From NCBI GenBank assembly GCA_900552875.1, contig USCS01000006.1:1-22646 (forward strand): a DNA stretch of 22,646 nt. Reading direction: 5' to 3'. Below, in pieces: positions 15,043 to 22,455 of the stretch. The translations under genes were made by a program, and so were the position numbers. The notes beneath the pieces were generated by a model. The model saw nothing but the letters and a program-made list of their open reading frames with translations. It ran no database searches and was not told the DNA's origin. Source of the DNA: an uncultured Collinsella sp. (lineage in GTDB: Bacteria > Actinomycetota > Coriobacteriia > Coriobacteriales > Coriobacteriaceae). Within the stretch, counting starts at the first letter, position 1; each line of letters starts with the position of its first letter.

Positions 15043-16392
15043 CTACTCAGCATCCTCGGCAGAAGCTGCCGCGGCGTTCTCCTGCTCCTGAGCCAGGAGC
15101 TGGTTATCGTACACCTTAAAGAACGGGTACCAGACCACAGCCATGACCACGATCAAAACGATCGTAAACACCCAGATGCGCGGGTCGAGGCACTGGACAA
15201 AGCCCTGAACGAAGATGGGGAACGCGCCGCTCACCAAGATGTAGAAGTTAGAGACAAGACCCAGTGAGACCGCACCCCAATACAGCAGGGCCGAGATCAT
15301 GCCGCCTAGCACAAACGGAATCATGAGGATCGGGTTGAAGATGATGGGCGCGCCGAAGATCGCGGGCTCGGAGATACGGAAGAAGCTCGGCACGATCGAT
15401 GCCCTGCCAAATGCCTTGAGCTGCTGCGACTTTGCCCTAAACGCGCAGAGCGCCACAAAAGAGAACGTATTACCCGTGCCGCCGATGAGGTTGATGGCCA
15501 ACGACATGAGCGCCGGGTGGAACTCAAGCGGCTGCCCGGCAGCATAGAGCGAGGCGTTGGCGGCAAAGGCGGCAAGCGTGACCGGGGCGGTGATGGGCAT
15601 TACGATCATGTTGCCGTGGACGCCAAAGCACCAAAACAGCAGCGTCATGAAGCAGATAAGCAGTGCGCCGGGCACAGAGTCAACTGCGACGGAAAGCGGG
15701 GCAGCGAGCAGCTTCTCGATAACCGAGGGGATGGACAGCGCGGGATCGATCATCTGGATCAGCAGGTTGCCGCCAAAGAAGATGAGGATGTTGGCGAGCA
15801 TAGGTACGATGGCGCCAAAGGTTTCGGACAAAAACGGCGGCACGCCATCGGGCATCTTGATGGTGATGCCCTTGGTCTGGCAGAAGCGCGTGACCTCGAC
15901 GGAGACCAAGGCAACGATGATGGCGGTAAACAGGCCCTGCGCACCCAGATAGGTGCAGGGGACCGCCTGGAGCACGGACTCGTCAGCAAGCTGGTAGTAG
16001 GACGACGGCGCCGCGGCGATCAGGAACATCACCAGCGAGGTCATACCGGCGTTAAGCTTGGGCATCTTGTAGGTGCCCGCCAGGTTATAGGCGATTGCGA
16101 ACGTCACGATCACCGACAGTATGCCCATCGTCATGTTGAAGGGAATGAGCAGCGTGAGCTTATTGGCCGTGGCAAAATCGAGCCAAGGGCCAAAGACGGA
16201 CCAGAACCCGCCCTGCGCCACCAGGTCGGCCGTGACCGGCGGGTTGGCGAGGATCATAAAGACGGCAGATACCAAGATGAAGCTGATCGCGCTCATAAAG
16301 CCCTTTTGCATGGAGGCAAAGTGGCGCTCGGTGCCGCAGAAATTGGCGATAGGGGTCAGTTTTTCCTGAAGCAGGGTCATGAACTTCTCCAT
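15043..16392 (-). CDS. PTS lactose/cellobiose-family EIIC permease
   Basis: Membrane permease subunit of a beta-glucoside/cellobiose phosphotransferase system, 449 aa, about ten helices. The MEKFMTLLQEKLTPIANF start is typical of CelB/ChbC. The conserved active-site segments are present: FWCFGVHGN, whose histidine binds sugar in ChbC, and RISEPAIFGAPI, whose glutamate lies at the sugar hydroxyl that is phosphorylated. It moves the sugar inward while EIIB phosphorylates it. The ATG at 16392 has AGGAGG upstream and follows EIIB by nine bases. The C-terminus ends in an Ala/Glu-rich tail. Substrate is most likely cellobiose or another beta-glucoside, judged from the GH1 partner. Confidence 0.94.
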   Translation of the reverse strand: MEKFMTLLQEKLTPIANFCGTERHFASMQKGFMSAISFILVSAVFMILANPPVTADLVAQGGFWSVFGPWLDFATANKLTLLIPFNMTMGILSVIVTFAIAYNLAGTYKMPKLNAGMTSLVMFLIAAAPSSYYQLADESVLQAVPCTYLGAQGLFTAIIVALVSVEVTRFCQTKGITIKMPDGVPPFLSETFGAIVPMLANILIFFGGNLLIQMIDPALSIPSVIEKLLAAPLSVAVDSVPGALLICFMTLLFWCFGVHGNMIVMPITAPVTLAAFAANASLYAAGQPLEFHPALMSLAINLIGGTGNTFSFVALCAFRAKSQQLKAFGRASIVPSFFRISEPAIFGAPIIFNPILMIPFVLGGMISALLYWGAVSLGLVSNFYILVSGAFPIFVQGFVQCLDPRIWVFTIVLIVVMAVVWYPFFKVYDNQLLAQEQENAAAASAEDAE

Positions 16393-16401
16393 GGTTGCCT
16401 C

Positions 16402-16695
16402 CTAACCCAACAGCGACTGGGCGAGTGCCAGCACGTTGGCGGCGTTGCCCATGCCGTAGTCCTGTGCGGGGATGACCGCGGTCGGCTTACCGCTCCCCTG
16501 CTTGACGGTGTTGAGCTTGTAGGACACCTGCGGCCCCAAGAGCAGCACGTCATAATTGGCGCACGTCTCCTGATACTCGCCGATACCCACCGCATCGATA
16601 TCGAGCTCGATGCCGTTTTGCTCCGCATATTTCTCGAGTTTCTTCATCAGAATGCTTGTAGACAGACCAGCTGCGCAAACAAGAAGGATCTTCAT
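16402..16695 (-). CDS. PTS lactose/cellobiose-family EIIB
   Basis: Soluble EIIB component, 97 aa from the chosen start. The phospho-accepting cysteine is C7 in MKILLVCAAGLSTS, the standard P-loop of this family, which passes phosphate from EIIA to the incoming sugar. The rest follows the family, including LLLGPQVSYKL and the closing DYGMGNAANVL helix. ATG at 16695 has GAAGGG at good spacing; an in-frame codon at 16713 adds six residues that family members lack. It sits between EIIA (46 bp upstream) and EIIC (nine bases downstream) in the operon. Confidence 0.95.
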   Translation of the reverse strand: MKILLVCAAGLSTSILMKKLEKYAEQNGIELDIDAVGIGEYQETCANYDVLLLGPQVSYKLNTVKQGSGKPTAVIPAQDYGMGNAANVLALAQSLLG

Positions 16696-16741
16696 AAGGG
16701 ATTCCCTTCGCATTGATTGGTTGGATAGTCACCGCACGCCG

Positions 16742-17068
16742 CTAGGCGTTCTTGGTTGCAGTGCGCTCATACAGGCAGATCAGCTCCTGCACGAGCTCCT
16801 GAGCAAGCATGGAGCACATGAGGTGGTCCTGAGCATGGACCAGCAACACATCCACCGACAGACGCTCGCCCGCTGCCTCAGTCGAAAGCAGCTGCGTTTG
16901 GATGTGGTGAGCCTTGATTCCCGCATCCTTTGACTGCTTCATGAGTTTGGCGGCGGCGTCAAAATCCCCCGCCTTTGCCTTTTCAAGGGCTTCGAAGGCA
17001 AGGCTGCGTGCCTCTCCCGCTGCAGCGACCAGCTGAAACGAAACCATCTCGGTTCCCTGATCGTCCAT
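16742..17068 (-). CDS. PTS lactose/cellobiose-family EIIA
   Basis: Soluble EIIA component, 108 aa, a helical trimer-forming protein in its family. H78 in LLVHAQDHLM is the phosphorylation site, at the same number as in characterised lactose EIIA proteins, and D81 matches the trimer metal ligand. It receives phosphate from HPr and passes it to EIIB C7. The ATG at 17068 follows GAGAGGAG. It is the first gene of the PTS operon; a candidate promoter and inverted repeat lie within 90 bp upstream, between it and the regulator gene. Confidence 0.95.
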   Translation of the reverse strand: MDDQGTEMVSFQLVAAAGEARSLAFEALEKAKAGDFDAAAKLMKQSKDAGIKAHHIQTQLLSTEAAGERLSVDVLLVHAQDHLMCSMLAQELVQELICLYERTATKNA

Positions 17069-17106
17069 AACGGTCTCCTCTCCCGTGATGTTTGGTTTGT
17101 ACTTGA

Positions 17107-17153
17107 ATATTCGAAACGCCTATCTCCCGCCCGCAATCCTCGAGGTTTATTGC
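17107..17153 (-). promoter_or_regulatory. Candidate PTS-operon promoter with upstream inverted repeat
   Basis: Minus-strand TTGCGG (17131-17136) and GAATAT (17107-17112) are 18 bp apart, upstream of the EIIA start. Overlapping the -35 and extending upstream, GCAAT (17133-17137) and ATTGC (17149-17153) flank the palindrome CCTCGAGG (17138-17145). This is where an activator such as LicR would bind. Both calls rest on position and pattern only. Confidence 0.4.
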
Positions 17154-17187
17154 AGGTAGACTGACAGGGTCATCGACAAAAGAAGTC

Positions 17188-19083
17188 TTAAGCCGTATGC
17201 GCTTGCACAAGCGCCATCAGCTCATGCCAGGACCGGCGCTCGCGTAGGCGCTCGACCCCCTGGCGGTCCATAAAGATCTCGGCGAGCAGTGAGCTCAAGA
17301 TCCGCGCCTCATCGCCGCCCGACCGGGCAAACGACACCATAAAGACGATATCGACCTCATGGCCGTATTCGTCCCAAAGAATGGGATGTTCGAGCAGGCC
17401 CACGGTAACAAAGGCCTCGGCGCTCAAGGGATGCATCCCATGGGGCATGGCTACCCCATTGCCAAACGAGGTGGCGCTCGCGCTCTCGCGCTCGGCGACC
17501 TCTTGGGCAAACTGGGCATCGACACGGCCGCTCTCGACGGCGCGCTCGGAGAGATATCGGAGAACGGCCTGCTTCGACGACGCCTCAACGCGGTTGAAGA
17601 ACAGGGCACGGCTAAAGAAAGAGCTCACGGAGTCCGATTGCGCAGTGTCGTCGCTCAGCACCTTGCGGATAGCGTTGACATCGCTCGTCTCCAAGAAGAA
17701 ATCGGCCTCGCGGACGGGCACGGGCAACTTGACGTTGAGCGGCACCGTTGTGAACACGTAGTCGATATGCGAAAAATCGAACGTTCCCACGCGGGCGACA
17801 TCGCATGTCTCAATCGAATCGATATACATGCCAAACTGCTTGCGGTACTGGTGCTCGAGCATACGGGCGCTTCCCGCTCCCGAGGCGCACACGATCAGGA
17901 TGCGTTTGCGACGCGGCTGGTCGGCTTGCTGCTCGAGGGCCAGGGCAAATGCCATGGCGATGTAGCCGAGCTCTTCATCAGAGGGCTGGCTGCCAAAATG
18001 ACGCTCGAGTACCTGCGAGGTGCCAGCTGCCATCGAATAGGCCAACGGAAACCTCGTCTTGATATCGGGCAGCATGGGGTTATCCATATGCATGTGATAT
18101 TCAAGGCGATAGCCCAGAGGGCCGATATGCCGAGCAAGGTTCATGCGAAGTTCAAGATCGCCGCTAAAGTCAAACCTAAACTCATCGTTGACCGCACGTA
18201 CCATCTCGGAAGCAATCTCCCACATCTCGTCCGAGATAACGGCAGAGCCCTTCTCGGGCACGCCCGTGCCCCTGCCGAGCAAATGGATTGCGATAAAGGC
18301 AACCTCTTCTCGGGGCATGCTCACGCCCAGGGCATCCTTGATGTTTGCGGCAATCTGGAAAGCCGCGGCGTATTCGCGCGTTCCCTCCAGTTTTTGAACG
18401 TCCGATTCTGCAGCTGGGACATAGCAGCCCTGCTCGATGCGGCCAAGAGCAATGTAAAGATGCATGATGAGATTGCGGGATGCCAGCGAGCTCACCGTGA
18501 CGGGCGAGGCCGTCAGGGCATCGTCCACACATGCGGCGATGGCCCGCAGGCGCTCGGCGAGCTTTGCATCGTCGGTGTCGGGCAACACGGGCCTCACCAA
18601 CGAGGCCAGGCACAGGCGCCGTTGCGACTCCCCGCCCGCAACGCGGATTCCGTAGCGTGGGCGCTTTTCGAGCGTTAAGTCAAATTGGGCGAGTTTCTGC
18701 TCTACCAGACGCATGTCATTGGACAGAGTTCGCGCCGAAACGTAGAGTAAATCCGCATACTCCTCAATCGTCACCCACTGGGACCGCATGAGGAGGTCGT
18801 TAAGAAGGAAGGACACACGGCCGTCGCGCGTATCAGGAATGCCCGGATGGGCCTGAGCCGCACCGTCTAGCAAGCGAGCAAGCTCATCTGCACGTGCAAC
18901 ATCGATACGATACTGCCCCTTGCTGCCAACGATGCGTGCAACCCCTGCAAGGTTGTCGTTTGCGCGATGGATATAGTTTCTCACGGCGCGCTCGCTTACC
19001 TCGAGACGCTTGGCAAGTACCGCGACAGCGACAGGCTGAGCGTCCTCGATCATATTTACAAGCTGCTTGACGCGAGCATCCAT
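17188..19083 (-). CDS. LicR-type PRD transcriptional regulator with EIIB/EIIA domains
   Basis: PTS-controlled transcription activator, 631 aa, close to the length of Bacillus LicR. Order: N-terminal HTH (1-60), second HTH (about 88-150), PRD1 (about 175-280, histidines H208 and H267), PRD2 (about 285-390, H319), an EIIB-like domain with C399 in LIVCASGAG, and an EIIA-like domain (about 485-630) with H548 in VAMPHGMH. Phosphorylation of these residues by HPr and EIIB normally sets activity according to sugar supply. The second PRD2 histidine appears replaced: the usual LHF reads MAF (A378). Two DNA-binding domains and no RNA-binding domain point to a DNA-binding activator, not an antiterminator. 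Start at 19083 has AAAGGAGGAGG. It precedes the PTS genes by 119 bp and is their probable regulator. Confidence 0.92.
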   Translation of the reverse strand: MDARVKQLVNMIEDAQPVAVAVLAKRLEVSERAVRNYIHRANDNLAGVARIVGSKGQYRIDVARADELARLLDGAAQAHPGIPDTRDGRVSFLLNDLLMRSQWVTIEEYADLLYVSARTLSNDMRLVEQKLAQFDLTLEKRPRYGIRVAGGESQRRLCLASLVRPVLPDTDDAKLAERLRAIAACVDDALTASPVTVSSLASRNLIMHLYIALGRIEQGCYVPAAESDVQKLEGTREYAAAFQIAANIKDALGVSMPREEVAFIAIHLLGRGTGVPEKGSAVISDEMWEIASEMVRAVNDEFRFDFSGDLELRMNLARHIGPLGYRLEYHMHMDNPMLPDIKTRFPLAYSMAAGTSQVLERHFGSQPSDEELGYIAMAFALALEQQADQPRRKRILIVCASGAGSARMLEHQYRKQFGMYIDSIETCDVARVGTFDFSHIDYVFTTVPLNVKLPVPVREADFFLETSDVNAIRKVLSDDTAQSDSVSSFFSRALFFNRVEASSKQAVLRYLSERAVESGRVDAQFAQEVAERESASATSFGNGVAMPHGMHPLSAEAFVTVGLLEHPILWDEYGHEVDIVFMVSFARSGGDEARILSSLLAEIFMDRQGVERLRERRSWHELMALVQAHTA

Positions 19084-19232
19084 GTCCTCCTCCTTTCCCT
19101 GCGTCTAGTCTAACGCGGTAAAGAATGACACTCCACGTCGCGCTCGTTCCGCCAACTCGGAACAGGTTGCGGGGAGTCCAGCCGAACTTATAGGGAGCAC
19201 GGAGAAAGGACCCGAAAGCCATGTGCCGGTGT

Positions 19233-19247
19233 GAGATGCGCTTTCCG
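19233..19247. repeat. Single GAGATGCGCTTTCCG motif copy
   Basis: GAGATGCGCTTTCCG differs by one base from the 62-bp-array motif at 13282 and, like the copy at 13406, is followed by CAG. It abuts the REP-like element that starts at 19250. Confidence 0.65.
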
Positions 19248-19249
19248 CA

Positions 19250-19328
19250 GTCATTGGGGACAGACTTAAATGAGTAGTCGTTGTGGACGTTCTTGTTTGA
19301 CTAGTCGTTTAAGAACGTCCCCAATGAC
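19250..19328. repeat. REP-like palindromic element, copy B
   Basis: This copy shares 25 identical bases with 13145-13169 and is complete as a palindrome. Outer arms GTCATTGGGGAC (19250-19261) and GTCCCCAATGAC (19317-19328) are perfect, and inner arms GGACGTTCTT (19285-19294) and AAGAACGTCC (19311-19320) are perfect. The remaining part of the 355-bp gap 19084-19438 holds the regulator leader on one side and the carbamate kinase terminator on the other. Confidence 0.75.
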
Positions 19329-19340
19329 TAGGTGAATAGC

Positions 19341-19373
19341 AAAAGCCCCGCAGTCGGAGCGGACCGCGGGGCT
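19341..19373 (-). terminator. Intrinsic terminator of carbamate kinase
   Basis: The minus strand reads AGCCCCGC-loop-GCGGGGCT followed by TTTTG, 65 bp after the carbamate kinase stop. The stem is eight perfect pairs. The loop region repeats the GCGGACC of the terminator at 13537-13570. Confidence 0.85.
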
Positions 19374-19438
19374 CATGAAGAGAGGCTAGTTTGTGGGCGC
19401 TTTGCCTGGCGCCCACGGGAGAGGCAACGGAGTAGGGG

Positions 19439-20401
19439 CTACTCGTGGATGCGGGTACCGGAGAGGCCGGCCATGGTCTCGGCGGCCTTGTCCAGGGCGC
19501 CGATGATGCAGGTGCGGCCCTTGCGGGAGCGGGCGAACTTGATGGCGGCGCGGACCTTGGGCTCCATGGAACCCTTGCCGAACTGACCCTCGTCGGCCAG
19601 GCGCTCGGCCTCGTCGGCGGTGAGGTCCTCGAGCTCCTCCTGGTTGGGCTTGCCAAAGTTGATGGCGACGTGCTCGACGGCGGTCAGCAGGAACAGGACG
19701 TCGGCGTCGCAGTCCTCGGCCAGCAGCTCGCCGCCCAGGTCCTTGTCGATGACGGCGGGAACGCCCTTGTAGCAGCCCTTGTTCTCGTAGTCGCGGACGA
19801 CGGGGATGCCGCCGCCACCGCAGGCGATGACGATGAACTCGTTGTCGAGCAGGTTGAGGATGGAGTCGGCCTCGACGATCTTCTTGGGATCGGGGGAGGC
19901 GACGACGCGACGCCAGCCGCGGCCGGAATCCTCGACGAAGACCTTGGAGGGATCCTCGGCCATGAACTCCTTGGCCTGCTCCTCGGTGTAGAAGGGGCCG
20001 ATCGGCTTGGTCGGGTTCTTGAACGCGGGATCGTCGGGATCGCACTCGATCTGGGTGACGACGGTGGCGGCGTGCCAACGCTTGTAGCGCTTGTGCATCT
20101 CGCGGCCGATGCCCTGCTGCAGGTGATAGCCGATGTAGCCCTGGGACATGGCGCCGCACTCGGGCAGCGGCATCTCGGGGGTGCCGATGGCGTCGTGGGC
20201 GGCGGCGAAGGCGTTCTGGATCATGCCGACCTGCGGGCCGTTGCCGTGGGTGATGATGATCTCGTTGCCCTGCTCGATGAGGCCGAGGAGAGCGTGAGCG
20301 GTGTTGCTCACGGCCTCGATCTGCTCGACGGGGTTGTTGCCGAGGGCGTTGCCGCCGAGGGCGACGACAATACGATCGGGCTTGCCAAGAGGCTTAGACA
20401 T
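19439..20401 (-). CDS. arcC: Carbamate kinase
   Basis: Amino-acid kinase fold enzyme, 320 aa, that makes ATP from carbamoyl phosphate and ADP, releasing carbamate (ammonia and CO2). Diagnostic segments: VVALGGNALG near the start (nucleotide/phosphate loop), ITHGNGPQVG, the family-typical PECGAMSQGYIGYHLQQ, VIACGGGGIPV, VIDKDLGG with the catalytic lysine, and LTAVEHV. Start at 20401 has AAAGGATT; an in-frame ATG at 20437 adds 12 atypical residues. Codon use is strongly biased, suggesting high expression. No arginine deiminase, ornithine or other transcarbamoylase gene is in the window, so the source of carbamoyl phosphate lies elsewhere. It stands alone between its own terminator and an AT-rich leader. 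Confidence 0.95.
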   Translation of the reverse strand: MSKPLGKPDRIVVALGGNALGNNPVEQIEAVSNTAHALLGLIEQGNEIIITHGNGPQVGMIQNAFAAAHDAIGTPEMPLPECGAMSQGYIGYHLQQGIGREMHKRYKRWHAATVVTQIECDPDDPAFKNPTKPIGPFYTEEQAKEFMAEDPSKVFVEDSGRGWRRVVASPDPKKIVEADSILNLLDNEFIVIACGGGGIPVVRDYENKGCYKGVPAVIDKDLGGELLAEDCDADVLFLLTAVEHVAINFGKPNQEELEDLTADEAERLADEGQFGKGSMEPKVRAAIKFARSRKGRTCIIGALDKAAETMAGLSGTRIHE

Positions 20402-20480
20402 TGCTGGAATCCTTTCTGTAAAAGGCCTACAACCCATTAATAACCCGCGTCCGTGCGATACGCGAGTTTATTAGGGTTAA

Positions 20481-20714
20481 TATTCTCTTTATCGCTCATT
20501 TTATTCATTTTGGAAATACCTAAGCGGCGAACGGTCGATTTTACCCGCTCAGCGTAAAGAAGCCCAGTTCAGGTATATCTACGCCATTTACGTGCAACTT
20601 TATTTAAATAGAGCAGGGATTAGACCAGATTATGCAAACTATATCTTTGCTAAACACAAAACGGACAGCGCAATATCTTACTCGCACTATACGCGATTCT
20701 ATACATTAATTTGA
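20481..20714 (+). pseudogene. AT-rich 5'-truncated gene remnant
   Basis: A frame open for 77 codons starts right after a TAA at 20478 and ends at TGA 20712-20714. It has no ATG or TTG; the only GTG is deep inside. The product looks protein-like rather than random, with segments such as QRKEAQFRYIYAIYVQLYLN and PDYANYIFAKHKTDSAISY, rich in Tyr. Base composition is clearly more AT-rich than all neighbours. I do not recognise the family. The best reading is the 3' remnant of a horizontally acquired gene, now overlapping the upstream region of carbamate kinase on the other strand. Chance openness in AT-rich DNA is less likely, since stop codons should then be frequent. Confidence 0.45.
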
Positions 20715-20767
20715 CGAGTATGCATCCCTGCAAAAACATGGGGCTTTTCATCCAACATAAGGGATAG

Positions 20768-21094
20768 CCGATCGCGCTTCACCCCGCGGCAAGCGACTGC
20801 GAGTTCGCAGTATGGAACTTTACCGTCGGCTTCTGCATGAACGCTGCCGACGCCCTTTCGCTCCTGCGCGCCCAAGCAGCCGAGAACGCTAACGGCGCCA
20901 CTGCCAACCTGGCCACCCTCAACAACGGCGCCGCCAGCCTTTTCGCAAAGTACCGTGCTGGCTCGCTGGCTTTGAGGCCTAAGCGAGCTTTGCTATTTGC
21001 CAATTTTTGTATGATTTGGGTCAAATCTATCTGCCAATTTTTGTATGATTATGGTCAAATCTATTTGCCAATTTTTGTCATTGAGGGGTTTTAA
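20768..21094 (+). pseudogene. GC-rich gene remnant ending at the ATPase start
   Basis: Open frame after a TAG at 20765. Its first part (to about 20990) has normal local codon use: segments AVWNFTVGFCMNAADALSLL and NNGAASLFAKYRAG. Its last third runs through a 34-bp tandem repeat and is probably not genuine coding. An internal ATG at 20837 lacks a ribosome site, so this looks like the 3' end of a gene whose front is missing. The frame stops at TAA 21092-21094, overlapping the A of the ATPase ATG. A minus-strand frame 20779-21024 covers the same bases, but its codon use looks worse. Family not recognised. Confidence 0.4.
20998..21078. repeat. 34-bp tandem repeat, about 2.4 copies, upstream of the ATPase
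   Basis: Units at 20998-21031 and 21032-21065 differ only at a few bases; each begins TGCCAATTTTTGTATGATT and ends GGTCAAATCTAT plus one base. A third partial copy (21066-21078, TGCCAATTTTTGT) ends 15 bp before the ATPase ATG. Each full unit carries a -10-like TGTATGAT. The repeat may be an array of promoter or operator sites. Confidence 0.85.
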
Positions 21095-22455
21095 TGCTAC
21101 GCCGTAAGGTCACTGACAGGCTTTTGAGCTGGAAGAACAAATCCAATAAAGCGTTGCTTGTTACTGGCGCGCGTCAGATTGGCAAGAGCTATGCAATTCG
21201 CGCGTTTGGAAAGAGCAACTACGCTTCGTATTATGAGGTCAATCTGCTACTCGATGCCGAGGCAAGAGACGTACTTGTTGGCGCTAAGAACTCCATTGAC
21301 TTCATCAACCGTGTGGCCCTTCTTGCGGATGCACCGCTTGTTGAAGGAGACACGCTTATCTTCGTCGATGAGATTCAGGAGTATCCGCAGATCGTTACAC
21401 TTATGAAGGCGCTGGTCGAGGACGGACGCTTTAGCTATGTCTTCTCGGGGTCTATGCTTGGGACTGAGTTTAAGGGGATCTCTTCTTTTCCGGTGGGGTA
21501 TGTCGAGCACATTGTTATGCGACCGATGGATTTTGAAGAGTTCTGTTGGGCAAACAGCATCAGCGAGAATGTGCTTGCAGACATTCGCAGCTGCCTTGTC
21601 GAGAGACGTCCCGTCGAAAACTATATTCATGAGGCGATGCTCAAAAACTTTAGAGCCTATATCGTTTGCGGCGGCATGCCAGAGGTCGTTCAGAACTATA
21701 TCGATTCGGGCTATTCGCTCGTGAGAACGCGTGAGCTTCAAATTCAGCTAGTCGATCAGTACAAAAGCGATATCTCTAAATATGCATCGACTCGAGCGTT
21801 TAACGTTCGCTCCATTTTCGAGCAAATTCCCGTTCAGCTTGAGGCGGAGTCCCATCGCTTTATCGTCTCGTCTCTAGGCGAGGGAGCTCGTCTTCAAAAA
21901 TACGAGCAGGATTTCCTATGGCTGGTGAACGCAGGCGTTGGATTGATGGTCCCCCAGGTGACGGAGGCCCGGAGTCCTCTTAAGAGGACAGAGAAGGCAG
22001 CCGCCTTCAAACTATACGAGTCCGATACAGGAATGCTCGCATCGCGATATCCCGGTAGCACGGCACGCGCTGTATATCTAGATATGAAAACCCCCAACCT
22101 CGGCGGTCTCTATGAAAACGTGGTCGCGCAGGAGCTTGTTGCCCTCGGAGCAGATACGTGGTACTACCAAACACGTGAGGTCGGTGAAGTCGACTTTGTA
22201 ATCGAAGGCGCCCGAGGACATGTTGTCCCAATCGAAGTCAAATCGGGCAAGAAAGTTCGAGCACATGCGGCCCTCGATCGCCTGATGAGTGTGGGCGAGT
22301 ACAAGATTCCCGAGGCCGTTGTGCTGAGCCACGAAAACCTTAGCGAAGAGGGCAAGATCCTGTACGTTCCAATCTATATGACATTCTGCCTCGATGAGTT
22401 TATGGAAAAGGACGACCCCAACAACGATTTCTCATTTGCACCCATATCTCTCTAG
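21094..22455 (+). CDS. AAA ATPase with DUF4143 C-terminal domain
   Basis: Cytoplasmic ATPase, 453 aa, of the AAA_14 plus DUF4143 architecture common in gut anaerobes. Walker A is GARQIGKS (25-32), Walker B is LIFVDEIQ (D92, E93), and FSGS near 118-121 is a sensor-1-like strand. The C-terminal DUF4143 part ends with GEVDFVIEG followed by VVPIEVKSGKK (about 364-385), a D-x-n-E-x-K arrangement like PD-(D/E)XK nucleases. The cellular role of the family is not established. The ATG at 21094 has GAGGGG six bases upstream and overlaps the stop of the preceding open frame (TAATG). A 34-bp tandem repeat lies immediately upstream. Codon use is more AT-rich than the metabolic genes on its left, consistent with transfer. 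Confidence 0.9.
   Translation: MLRRKVTDRLLSWKNKSNKALLVTGARQIGKSYAIRAFGKSNYASYYEVNLLLDAEARDVLVGAKNSIDFINRVALLADAPLVEGDTLIFVDEIQEYPQIVTLMKALVEDGRFSYVFSGSMLGTEFKGISSFPVGYVEHIVMRPMDFEEFCWANSISENVLADIRSCLVERRPVENYIHEAMLKNFRAYIVCGGMPEVVQNYIDSGYSLVRTRELQIQLVDQYKSDISKYASTRAFNVRSIFEQIPVQLEAESHRFIVSSLGEGARLQKYEQDFLWLVNAGVGLMVPQVTEARSPLKRTEKAAAFKLYESDTGMLASRYPGSTARAVYLDMKTPNLGGLYENVVAQELVALGADTWYYQTREVGEVDFVIEGARGHVVPIEVKSGKKVRAHAALDRLMSVGEYKIPEAVVLSHENLSEEGKILYVPIYMTFCLDEFMEKDDPNNDFSFAPISL

Noticed and set aside
20500..20530. ArgR box upstream of carbamate kinase
   Set aside because: Only one half-site like TGAATAAAA is present on the minus strand; the second half is missing.
20402..20760. tRNA or structured RNA in the AT-rich gap
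   Set aside because: No cloverleaf, T-loop sequence or known riboswitch pattern could be found by eye.
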